64,000 nucleotides of DNA from Mycolicibacterium porcinum (GTDB lineage: Bacteria; Actinomycetota; Actinomycetes; Mycobacteriales; Mycobacteriaceae): assembly GCA_002086835.1 (NCBI GenBank), contig MVIG01000020.1, forward strand, positions 30,794 to 94,793, read 5' to 3'. The notes below the pieces were generated by a model, which ran no database searches, was not told where the DNA came from, and saw only the letters and a list, made by a program, of their open reading frames with translations. Positions within the stretch are counted from its first letter, which is position 1; every line of letters begins with the position of its first letter. Below, piece after piece: positions 29,462 to 37,198 of this stretch. A program made the position numbers and the translations under genes.

Positions 29462-30525
29462 CTTCCACCACAAGCACTACCAACGTGGAACTGCCCGCCC
29501 TCGGCGAGGCGGTCACCGAGGCCACCATCACCCGGTGGCTCAAATCCGTAGGTGATGAAGTCCAGCATGACGAACCCTTGCTCGAGGTCGCCACCGACAA
29601 GGTCGATACCGAAGTCTGCTCACCCGCAGCCGGAATCCTGACTCAGATCATCGAGCCGGAGGACTCCATGGTCGAGATCGGTGCGGTCATCGCGGTGATC
29701 AGCGCTTCCGATGCAGCGCCCAACGACGACACGGCCCATGAGCCAGAGAGGGTTCCAGAGGTCGCCGAGCCGGAGCCTGACCCTGAACCTGAGCCGGTTG
29801 AATCAGCAACGGAGCGCGTCGAGAAGCTCTCGCGGATCCGGCGCACGATTGCTCAGCGCATGCTGACATCGCTGCAGACATCGGCACAGTTGACGACAGT
29901 TGTCGAAGTCGATCTGACCAATGTCGCGCTGGTGCGCAGCCGCAATAAAGCCGAATTTGAGGCCCGAACCGGCCAGAAGCTGTCCTACCTGCCGTTTGTC
30001 GTCAGCGCTGCCGTGGAAGGCCTTGCGGCACACCCGGTGATCAACTCTTCCCTGAACGCCGACTGCACCGAGGTCACCTATCACAGTGCCGTCCATCTAG
30101 GTGTTGCGGTAGATAGTGACAAGGGTCTGATGGTGCCGGTGATCCGCAACGTCGAGTCAATGACGCTGGCCGGCTTGGCAGCGGCCATCGCGGCATCAGC
30201 CCTGGCGGTGCGGTCTGGGACTGTACGGCCCGACGATTTGTCGGGAGGAACTTTCACGATCACCAACACCGGAAGCCGCGGTGCGCTGTTCGACACCCCG
30301 ATCATCAATCAACCCCAATCGGCCATCCTGGGTGTCGGAACAGTGGTCGAACGACTGGTCCCTGGACGCGACGAGCTCGGCAACCTCGTGGTGAAGACCA
30401 GTTCAATGGCCTACCTGTCGCTGTCCTATGACCATCGGATCATCGACGGCGCCGACGCCGCACGCTATCTCGGCACCGTGCGCCATCGCTTGGAGCGCGG
30501 TTTCGACGATGCGGACCTTCGATGA
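29458..30525 (+). CDS. 2-oxoacid dehydrogenase E2 acyltransferase without a clear subunit-binding domain
   Basis: 355 residues: one lipoyl domain (about 8-82, lipoyl Lys in EVATDKVDTEV), an acidic Glu/Pro linker (about 95-120) and the catalytic acyltransferase domain (about 125-355, active site LSYDHRIIDGADAARYL). The peripheral subunit-binding domain (about 35 residues) usual between lipoyl and catalytic domains is not recognisable; the linker runs straight into the catalytic domain (LSRIRRTIAQRML). No E3 gene follows, so a shared dihydrolipoyl dehydrogenase must serve. Confidence 0.88.
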   Translation: MTSTTSTTNVELPALGEAVTEATITRWLKSVGDEVQHDEPLLEVATDKVDTEVCSPAAGILTQIIEPEDSMVEIGAVIAVISASDAAPNDDTAHEPERVPEVAEPEPDPEPEPVESATERVEKLSRIRRTIAQRMLTSLQTSAQLTTVVEVDLTNVALVRSRNKAEFEARTGQKLSYLPFVVSAAVEGLAAHPVINSSLNADCTEVTYHSAVHLGVAVDSDKGLMVPVIRNVESMTLAGLAAAIAASALAVRSGTVRPDDLSGGTFTITNTGSRGALFDTPIINQPQSAILGVGTVVERLVPGRDELGNLVVKTSSMAYLSLSYDHRIIDGADAARYLGTVRHRLERGFDDADLR

Positions 30526-30833
30526 TAAAAGAACCGCGAAAAACGGGACGACCTACAAACATCAACTCGCACAAGCTTACTGAAACTGGCCGCATGCTCT
30601 CGTTTGTGGCTCGATGGGCGCCATTCGATCACGGCGACGAGTACATCTTGCCGGAGTTCGGCATCGCACCGTCGACCTTCTATCGTCGAGTGCTGGCGCT
30701 CGTTCAGGAGGCACCACCCCAGGCAATGCGCGAATCCGATCGAGAACGGGTGATCGGAATCTGTTCGGCGAAACTCGCCGCTCTCGGCGTTTCCGAGCGA
30801 ACTCATGCGGCCAATCACCCGCAGAGCTCTTGA
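30522..30833 (+). CDS. Small HTH-like protein of unknown function
   Basis: 103 residues; the ATG overlaps the E2 stop (ATGA), so it belongs to the E1-E2 operon. The N-terminus is basic (KTGRPTNI). The middle has a helix-turn-helix-like stretch EFGIAPSTFYRRVLALV (about 45-61). I do not recognise a family. It may be a small DNA-binding co-regulator of the operon. Confidence 0.65.
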   Translation: MIKEPRKTGRPTNINSHKLTETGRMLSFVARWAPFDHGDEYILPEFGIAPSTFYRRVLALVQEAPPQAMRESDRERVIGICSAKLAALGVSERTHAANHPQSS

Positions 30834-30873
30834 CCATCGAGGCCGAATGCCCTCTCGTACGTAGGGCCGCATC

Positions 30874-31617
30874 GTGCTGAACACGATCGACCGCACCGGG
30901 AAGGTGCTCGATCTCTTCACGGCTGAGACACCAGAGTGGGGTGTGACGGCGGTGTCCGCGAGGCTGCAACTGCCGAAGTCGACGACCTTCGACATCATGT
31001 CAAGCCTTGCGGCAATTGGCCTGTTGCAACAGACTTCAGGCGACCGCTATCGACTCGGCTGGCGCGTTCTGCTCATCAGTCGTCGGCTCATGAGTTCCAG
31101 CTGTTTCGACGCCAATACAAATCGCCGGGTGGCAGCGCTCGCCCACCAGCTCTCAGCTGTGGTGACCGTAGGCGCGTGGGATGGTCGAGGCGTTGTCTGC
31201 ATCGCCAATGCATCCGCAGATCGGACGGACCCGATAGTTACTCGCGGAGTTCATATTTCCGGTCACACTTCGGCACTCGGGAAGCTGCTCATGGCACACC
31301 TACCGTGGTCTACGGTTGAAGAACTCATCGACCGCAACGGATTGCCGAGGCTCACAGAGAACTCGGTGGTTGAGGTGAACATGTTGCGTGCGCAGCTCAT
31401 CTCCGCGCGACGCGACGACATCGCGATAGAGCACGGTGAAACCATCCAGGACCAGTCATGCATTGCCGTAGGCATCCATCAACGTGACCACCGGGCGGTT
31501 GCGGCATTGTCGATCAGCGCACCGACGGAACGCCTTCTGAACCGTAGAGAAGAGTACTGTCGCATTGCCCGCCGGACTGCGCGTAGCCTCGTCGAGAACG
31601 CAGTTCCGCCGCACTGA
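30874..31617 (+). CDS. IclR-family transcriptional regulator
   Basis: 247 residues from a GTG. N-terminal winged helix (VTAVSARLQLPKSTTFDIMSSLAAIGLL, about 24-51) and the IclR effector domain with GHTSALGKLLMAHLP (about 130-144) and a cysteine-containing DQSCIAVGI motif. The DNA-binding domain is complete. It follows the E1-E2 operon by 40 bp and may regulate it with the Lrp protein or act on genes elsewhere. Confidence 0.88.
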   Translation: MLNTIDRTGKVLDLFTAETPEWGVTAVSARLQLPKSTTFDIMSSLAAIGLLQQTSGDRYRLGWRVLLISRRLMSSSCFDANTNRRVAALAHQLSAVVTVGAWDGRGVVCIANASADRTDPIVTRGVHISGHTSALGKLLMAHLPWSTVEELIDRNGLPRLTENSVVEVNMLRAQLISARRDDIAIEHGETIQDQSCIAVGIHQRDHRAVAALSISAPTERLLNRREEYCRIARRTARSLVENAVPPH

Positions 31618-31668
31618 ACCGTCAAGGCCCACAACTGAGTACGACACATCGAGCCGCGAGCCCGCATG

Positions 31669-31917
31669 TCAGCAAGGCAAGGTGGCTCTCGCCGCACACG
31701 GTTGAGCCGTGTGGGTCGGCCGGGCGAACGGGGTTGCCAGCTCCTTCGGTGCCGTTGACCGCGTCACCGTGGCCGACGGCAGATCGTCGGTACGCGCCAA
31801 GCTGATCCCCGTGACGTCACTTCCATGGCTGAAACACATCGCACCCATCGTTACCGCTGCGGCTACACCCATCACCGCTGACAGCATCTTGACTCGTCCA
31901 ATAGTGCTGGCTCCCAT
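31669..31917 (-). CDS. Small exported protein
   Basis: 82 residues with a signal-peptide-like hydrophobic stretch (MLSAVMGVAAAVTMGAM, about 11-27) and a Thr/Pro/Ala-rich mature part (about 45-82). Small mycobacterial secreted proteins with this opening are common; function unknown. Upstream, 31943-31958 holds a hairpin CCGGCG-gata-CGCCGG. The rest of 31918-32189 shows no other gene. Confidence 0.5.
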   Translation of the reverse strand: MGASTIGRVKMLSAVMGVAAAVTMGAMCFSHGSDVTGISLARTDDLPSATVTRSTAPKELATPFARPTHTAQPCAARATLPC

Positions 31918-32189
31918 GGTGTTCTCCCATCGAACGTGACGGCCGGCGGATACGCCGGAAGGCCGATTTCAGTGATGGGAGCCACATTGCCAACGAAACG
32001 TGATGTACGTCATTATCCGTCCGACTATTTCGGATGAGCTTCTTCTCCGCGTATCCGGGGAACGGCTGGCCGGATTCTTCTGCACCCCAATATGTCTGAC
32101 CACCAGCGTCCGCCCGGTCCGATGCCGGCACAACAGCGAGATCCCCGTTGGGTCTGCTGGAGTGACTGGTGTAGAGCCCTTCTCTGTCG

Positions 32190-33011
32190 CTAACCGTCAC
32201 TCGGTGCTGCGGCACCGTCGCTCAGGGACCGCTGCAGGCGACGCATTCTCGCAATCCACCCGTCATAGTCCGCGCCCTTGCCACGGAACATACCCAGGAC
32301 CTCCGGGTGGGGTAGAACCATGAAGCGCTCCGCGCGTACAGCGCGGACCGTCTCCGCCGCGACGTCCGCTGCGCTGATGACGCTGCCGGACTTGATGATC
32401 GACTGTGCGCCGATCCGGCGTGACAGGCCTGAGGAGGAGCGCATTGCGGCGAGAAGGGGCGTGTCGACTCCGAGCGGACACACACAGCTCACTCCTATTC
32501 CCTCCTCGCCGTGGGCGATTGCAAGCCATTCAGCGAATCCGATCGCGGCGTGTTTGGTGACCGCGTACCCCGCCGCGCCCAGTTGCGTCAGCAGGCCGGC
32601 CGCGGATGCGACCGACACGAAGTAACCGCTGCCGCGGCTGCGCCATCCCGGTAACAGCAGCCGGGCGGCATTGACATGAGCGCGCAGGTTGATCGCAAGG
32701 ACCTTGTCCCAGTCGGCGGATTCACCGAGGCCCGCAGCTCCCACGATGCCGGCATTGGCGACGAAGATGTCAACGGGCCCGAAGTGTCGTTCGGCCTCAG
32801 CGATCAAGCTGGTCACGCCGTCAACGGTCGATGCATCCGCCGGGATGCTCGTCGCCGCGTCACCGATGCTCCTGGCCGCTTCGGCAGCGTCATGCTCGTC
32901 GAGGTCGCCGATGACGACCTGTGCTCCATTTCCTGCGAGTTCGACGGCCAGTGCCCGGCCGATTCCTGATCCACCGCCGGTGACGACAGCAACCTTGTTC
33001 TCGATCTGCAT
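32190..33011 (-). CDS. Short-chain dehydrogenase/reductase (SDR)
   Basis: 273 residues: NAD(P) motif VTGGGSGIGRA (about 10-20), DADNAG-type VANAGIVGA, catalytic Ser in SVASAAG and YAVTKHA (Tyr-x3-Lys, about 153-159). Last gene of the 14-gene catabolic run; it may oxidise a 3-hydroxyacyl-CoA or alcohol intermediate. Ribosome site GGGA 5 bp before the ATG. An SDR (Rv1941) also ends the related M. tuberculosis cluster, as I recall. Confidence 0.88.
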   Translation of the reverse strand: MQIENKVAVVTGGGSGIGRALAVELAGNGAQVVIGDLDEHDAAEAARSIGDAATSIPADASTVDGVTSLIAEAERHFGPVDIFVANAGIVGAAGLGESADWDKVLAINLRAHVNAARLLLPGWRSRGSGYFVSVASAAGLLTQLGAAGYAVTKHAAIGFAEWLAIAHGEEGIGVSCVCPLGVDTPLLAAMRSSSGLSRRIGAQSIIKSGSVISAADVAAETVRAVRAERFMVLPHPEVLGMFRGKGADYDGWIARMRRLQRSLSDGAAAPSDG

Positions 33012-33060
33012 TCTGATCCCATCCCCGTCGGTTTGAGGTGACCGCAGTGGCGATGTCGAT

Positions 33061-34728
33061 TCAGCGGGGCAGCACGGTGACGGGAATCTCGCCGGAGTGG
33101 TATCGCTGCCGCATCAGCTTCTTGTCGTATTTGCCGACGCCGGTGCGGGCGATAGAGCCGACCACGGCCCACCGCTCGGGCAGCCACCATCGCTGTACGC
33201 GCTCCTCAAGCCAAGCCTTCAGATCTTCGGCCCGCGCGGCAGAGCCGGGGCGCAAGGTCACCAATGCGAGTGGTCGCTCATCCCAACGGGTGTCAGGTAC
33301 GCCGATCACGGCAGCTTCGACCACATCGGGATGACCGGCCAGAGTGGTTTCAAGGTGCACGGAGCTGATCCATTCGCCGCCGGACTTGATCACGTCTTTG
33401 GCTCGGTCGGTGAGCGTCAGGTACCCGTCTGCACTGATGTGTCCGATGTCGCCGGTGTGGAGCCAGAGTTGTCCGTCCGAGTCGGTGGAGAAGCTCTCGG
33501 CGTCGATGCCGCCGTGGTAGCCGCCAGTGATCCAGGGGCCACGCACCTGCACTTCGCCAACCGATCGGCCGTCGCGGGGCAGAACAGCGCCCGTCTCGTC
33601 GACGACGCGTCCTTTGGCGCCGAACAGGAATCGACCCGTGCTGTTGAGCTTTCGCTGCTGATCGGTCGTGATCGCGTTGTCTGGAACGTCGGCGATGGTA
33701 ACGATGGGACTGGTTTCGGTCATGCCCCACGCTTGGACCAGCGGAACCGCGAATTCATCGCGATACGCGGCGACAAGGGACGCCGGCACCGCGGCGCCGC
33801 CACACAGCACCCGACGCAACGAGTCGATTCGTTGGCCGGGATTGTCGCGCAGCCACAACAGCATGTCGTTGAAAACCGTAGGGACGCCGCCAGACAACGT
33901 GGCGCCGTGTTTGGCGATCATGTCGACGAGCGTGTCGGGCTTGAGGTGGCGGTCCGGCAGTATCAGTGTTGCGCCGGCCATCAGCGACGCATACGGAATG
34001 CCCCACGCGTTGACGTGAAACATCGGGACTATGGGAAGCACCCGGTCACGGGAGGAGATTCCCGCAACGTTGGCCGTACAGACGGCAAGGGCGTGCAGAT
34101 AGACCGACCGATGACTGTAGACCACGCCTTTTGGATCCCCGGTGGTTCCGCTGGTGTAGCACATCGCCGCTGCGCTGTGTTCGTCGAGCACTGGCCACGC
34201 GAACGTGGTCGGCTGGCTGTTCACGAGTTGCTCATAGGCGATCACGTTGGGCACCAGAGGTGATACCTCGGCCAGCTGGGCGTCGGTCGGGTCACCGGCG
34301 ATTACCAGTGCCGCCAGCTCCGGCATCAGCGGCAACGCTGGGAGCAACGTGTCGAGCAAACTGGCATCGGCGACGATGATCTTGTCCCCGGCATGGCAGG
34401 CGATATAGCCGAGTTGCTCAGGCGTGAGCCGAATGTTGAGGGTGTGCAGGATCGCGCCAGAACATGGAACGGCGAGGTATGCCTCGAGGTGCCGCTGGTT
34501 GTTCCACATGAAGGTCGCAACCCGGTCACCGGCTTCGATTCCGAGGCCGGCCAATCCGCTGGCCAGTTGAGCTGCGCGCGTGGCAATCTCAGAGAATGTG
34601 GCGGCTTGTACGGCGGTGTTGGCACCTGCATAGGTGAGGACCCCTGAATCACCGAAGGTGCCGTGGATTCCGTCTAGGATCGCGGTGAGCGTCAGCGGTA
34701 CGTTCTGCATGGTGGCATGGATATCCAT
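33061..34728 (-). CDS. Acyl-CoA synthetase (AMP-binding, FadD-like)
   Basis: 555 residues. Adenylation motifs: CYTSGTTGDPKGVVYSHRS (about 191-209), AWGMTETSP, GELW-type QLWLHTGDIG (about 413-422), and the C-terminal DRAKDVIKSGGEWIS with catalytic-Lys region TGVGKYDKK. It activates a carboxylic acid as a CoA thioester. It is closest in style to medium-chain or aryl acid ligases. Part of the catabolic run, 49 bp before the SDR gene. Confidence 0.9.
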   Translation of the reverse strand: MDIHATMQNVPLTLTAILDGIHGTFGDSGVLTYAGANTAVQAATFSEIATRAAQLASGLAGLGIEAGDRVATFMWNNQRHLEAYLAVPCSGAILHTLNIRLTPEQLGYIACHAGDKIIVADASLLDTLLPALPLMPELAALVIAGDPTDAQLAEVSPLVPNVIAYEQLVNSQPTTFAWPVLDEHSAAAMCYTSGTTGDPKGVVYSHRSVYLHALAVCTANVAGISSRDRVLPIVPMFHVNAWGIPYASLMAGATLILPDRHLKPDTLVDMIAKHGATLSGGVPTVFNDMLLWLRDNPGQRIDSLRRVLCGGAAVPASLVAAYRDEFAVPLVQAWGMTETSPIVTIADVPDNAITTDQQRKLNSTGRFLFGAKGRVVDETGAVLPRDGRSVGEVQVRGPWITGGYHGGIDAESFSTDSDGQLWLHTGDIGHISADGYLTLTDRAKDVIKSGGEWISSVHLETTLAGHPDVVEAAVIGVPDTRWDERPLALVTLRPGSAARAEDLKAWLEERVQRWWLPERWAVVGSIARTGVGKYDKKLMRQRYHSGEIPVTVLPR

Positions 34729-34775
34729 GGATGCGGTCTCTCCGATTGTCTATAGCGCTCAAGAAGTGTGAGGTG

Positions 34776-35891
34776 TCACGGGGCAGCGGCGGAGAGCCTG
34801 CACGGCTCCGAGGTCGCGGCAGGCCCGGAGACGACCAGCTCGCACGCGGACTTCAGCTGTGCATGTTGCACGTAGTCGGCCAAAGTCACTGTCGTGAAAC
34901 CAAGCTCGATCAGCATCGCGGTGATGCAACCTGCGACCAACTCCGGCTGCGGCACCGAGAACCTCGGCGCTGAGGTGATAGGTGGCCGCAGGTACACGAT
35001 GACTCCGCCGTGTGCGGCGATACGCTCGTGACACCTCTCAAATTCGACTCTGCATTCGCAGCCAGAGGCGAGAAGTGGGTCACCATGGACACATTCCGTG
35101 ATGACATACACGGGTGGATCGATATCAGGCACGGAGGTGCCGATGAACACCGTATGCCGAGCGCCCGTCAGGTGGTCTTCGAAGTCGACTGCTCTGAGCG
35201 CCCGGCCTGCCAGTAGGTCCAGTCGGTTCTGAACCAGCGTGACCCGCTGGCGACGTCCATCACCGTGGAAAAGGCGGTGGTGCACGACGCTGTCGATGTG
35301 CACCACCGGCAAGCGATGGTTCTGAGCGAACACACTGACCGCGGGTTCCCGCAGTAGTTCGCCGTCCTCCCCTAGGAGGGCAGCGGTCAGTCCTACAGGT
35401 GGAAGCCCCGCTATGTCACAAAGATCCACCGTCGCCTCGGCGCTCCCCCGGCGCTTGAGCACCCCACAGCCCGCAACCCTCACTGGGAGAACATGACCGG
35501 GCCTCACCAGATCACTTGGCCGGGAGCTGTCGCTTGCCAGAACGCGCGCAGTGCGGGCGCGGTCGGTCGCGCTGATGCCGGTACCGATACCGGATGCGGC
35601 GTCCACCGCCACCGCAAACGTGGGAGCTTCCACATTTGAGTCATCGTCACGGGCCATGGTCGGTAGATCCAGTTCCTCTGCTCGACGTGCCGGCAGCGCC
35701 GCACAAATCAGACCAGAGGTGAACCTCACCAGCCATGCCGTCCAATGCGGCGTGGCATGAGCGGCCGCGATCACTACGTCGGCGACGACCTGGTCATCGG
35801 TGCCGTCGACAACCAGAACCGGAGTCCCAGCACGCAGAGCCGCACCGGCGCGCTCGATCGCCAGCCGAGACACACAGCTGTGCGTCGTCAT
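34776..35891 (-). CDS. RibA1-like protein: RibB/GTP cyclohydrolase II fold with eroded active sites
   Basis: 371 residues aligned along the RibBA plan. The DHBP-synthase half keeps the scaffold (FAVAVDAASGIGTGISATDRA, LVRPGHVLPVRV, AEATVDLCDIAGL). It has lost the metal-binding DRENEGD loop (here DQVVAD) and the GHTEA histidine (here GSAEA). The cyclohydrolase half keeps the three zinc cysteines (ECVHGD...GCEC) but lacks the RGxEGRG catalytic segment. It is therefore unlikely to make riboflavin precursors. It overlaps the flavin reductase stop (ATGA). M. tuberculosis Rv1940 (RibA1) has a similar context, as I recall. Possible roles: ligand binding, or a new reaction on a pathway intermediate. 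Confidence 0.75.
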   Translation of the reverse strand: MTTHSCVSRLAIERAGAALRAGTPVLVVDGTDDQVVADVVIAAAHATPHWTAWLVRFTSGLICAALPARRAEELDLPTMARDDDSNVEAPTFAVAVDAASGIGTGISATDRARTARVLASDSSRPSDLVRPGHVLPVRVAGCGVLKRRGSAEATVDLCDIAGLPPVGLTAALLGEDGELLREPAVSVFAQNHRLPVVHIDSVVHHRLFHGDGRRQRVTLVQNRLDLLAGRALRAVDFEDHLTGARHTVFIGTSVPDIDPPVYVITECVHGDPLLASGCECRVEFERCHERIAAHGGVIVYLRPPITSAPRFSVPQPELVAGCITAMLIELGFTTVTLADYVQHAQLKSACELVVSGPAATSEPCRLSAAAP

Positions 35892-36409
35892 GAGTCATGT
35901 CCGACCGCGAGCGTTCGAAATCGGCTGTCGTGAAACAGAAGCGGCGATGCGTCGAGGTCGGCCGCAGCGGCCTTGACTGCGAGGATGACCACATCATGGT
36001 CACCGGCGGAAACGGTCGTAGAGATCTCGCAGTCGAGTTGAGCAACCGCATCCGACAGCAGCACCGCGTCGGATTCGGTGGCGAACCAGGACACTCCGGC
36101 AAATCGATCCACATTCTTCGCCGCAATCTGCCGGCACGCGGCCTCTTGCCGCGATTCCAGGACGGAGACGCCGAGATGGCGTCCGTCAGCCAGATGCGGC
36201 CAGGTCGTCGACGTGTGCTGCACGCAGATCGACACCAACGCCGGATCGATGGATACCGGGGTGAACGAGGTGGCAACAATCCCGACCGGTTTTCCATCAC
36301 GCAGTGCGCACACGGCCGCGACGCCAGTTGGATAACGACCGTAAAGCCTGCGCAGTTGCGCCATATCCCGGTCAGAGTTCCCGGTGGAAACGGGATCGAG
36401 GGTAGTCAT
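35888..36409 (-). CDS. Flavin reductase (FMN-binding split-barrel family)
   Basis: 173 residues, with signatures YPTGVAAVCALRDGKPVGIVA (first strands), SFTPVSIDPALVSICV and FHDSRF at the end, as in HpaC/NtaB-type reductases that give reduced flavin to two-component monooxygenases. The partner is probably the LLM monooxygenase at the head of the operon. The ATG at 36409 has GGAG 8 bp upstream. Its stop overlaps the RibA1-like start. Confidence 0.88.
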   Translation of the reverse strand: MTTLDPVSTGNSDRDMAQLRRLYGRYPTGVAAVCALRDGKPVGIVATSFTPVSIDPALVSICVQHTSTTWPHLADGRHLGVSVLESRQEAACRQIAAKNVDRFAGVSWFATESDAVLLSDAVAQLDCEISTTVSAGDHDVVILAVKAAAADLDASPLLFHDSRFRTLAVGHDS

Positions 36410-36434
36410 CGCTTGCACTCCGTTCTCGTGGATG

Positions 36435-37190
36435 TCACGCGCCCCTGGCGCGGGCGTAGTCGGCAATAAGGGAGGTGACCGCGTCGAGGCACGCCCCCCC
36501 GAGCCGTTCCGAGGCGCCTTCTGGGTCACCCAGAACCCCGTTGGCGGAGACTGCTCCGATTCCGTCTTGAAATGCCCGATCGAGTAGCCGCTGGTCGACC
36601 TTGCCGGTGTAGCCCCGGACGAACCGGTCGGTGCGGACCTTCTGTGGGTGAAGGGCCAGCATCACCGACGTCTCTGCGATGTCAGCGTGCCCTCCCACGT
36701 TGGCACCCAAAGATGCCACGCTGTCCGCCGCCCCTCGCCATGCGTTCAAGATGGCCTCGGTATCGGAGAAGACGATGACTGTCAGCGGCGCGAGTGCCGC
36801 AGTGAGTCGCACCTCGAAATCACGCATCACGGGATGGTTGCCGATATGCCCGGAGAACATGACGATTCGTTCGAAGCCATCCTTGGCGAGGTGCCGACAG
36901 TAGTCTTCGCACACCGATTCCAGAGTGGACGCGCGAAGTGACAGGGTGCCGGTGAATCCGAGGTGGTGCGGTGAGTACCCCACCCGCACGGTCGGCAGAA
37001 CCAGCGCGCCGCCGAGATGACGCGCGATCCGCACCGCGAGCTCGTCGGCATGATCGGCATCCATCGACAGCGGTAGGTGGCCACCATGCTGTTCGACCGC
37101 TCCCAGCGGGAGAACTGCTGTGCGTGCTCCTTCCGAGATCGCCGCGCTGACCTCGGCGCTTGTCATGAACTCGATCCGGACCTCGTTCAT
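36435..37190 (-). CDS. Creatininase-family metal-dependent amidohydrolase
   Basis: 251 residues. Metal ligands sit in LPLGAVEQHGGHLPLSMDADH (Glu, His and Asp about 28-46), then FSGHIGNH and later GGHADIAETS (about 165-174). The family hydrolyses amide bonds in creatinine, formamides (ArfB) and the mycofactocin peptide (MftE). Here it may open a cyclic amide or remove a formyl group from a catabolite. Starts are tight to the FadD gene (8 bp gap). Confidence 0.85.
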   Translation of the reverse strand: MNEVRIEFMTSAEVSAAISEGARTAVLPLGAVEQHGGHLPLSMDADHADELAVRIARHLGGALVLPTVRVGYSPHHLGFTGTLSLRASTLESVCEDYCRHLAKDGFERIVMFSGHIGNHPVMRDFEVRLTAALAPLTVIVFSDTEAILNAWRGAADSVASLGANVGGHADIAETSVMLALHPQKVRTDRFVRGYTGKVDQRLLDRAFQDGIGAVSANGVLGDPEGASERLGGACLDAVTSLIADYARARGA

Positions 37191-37198
37191 CGATTCAC

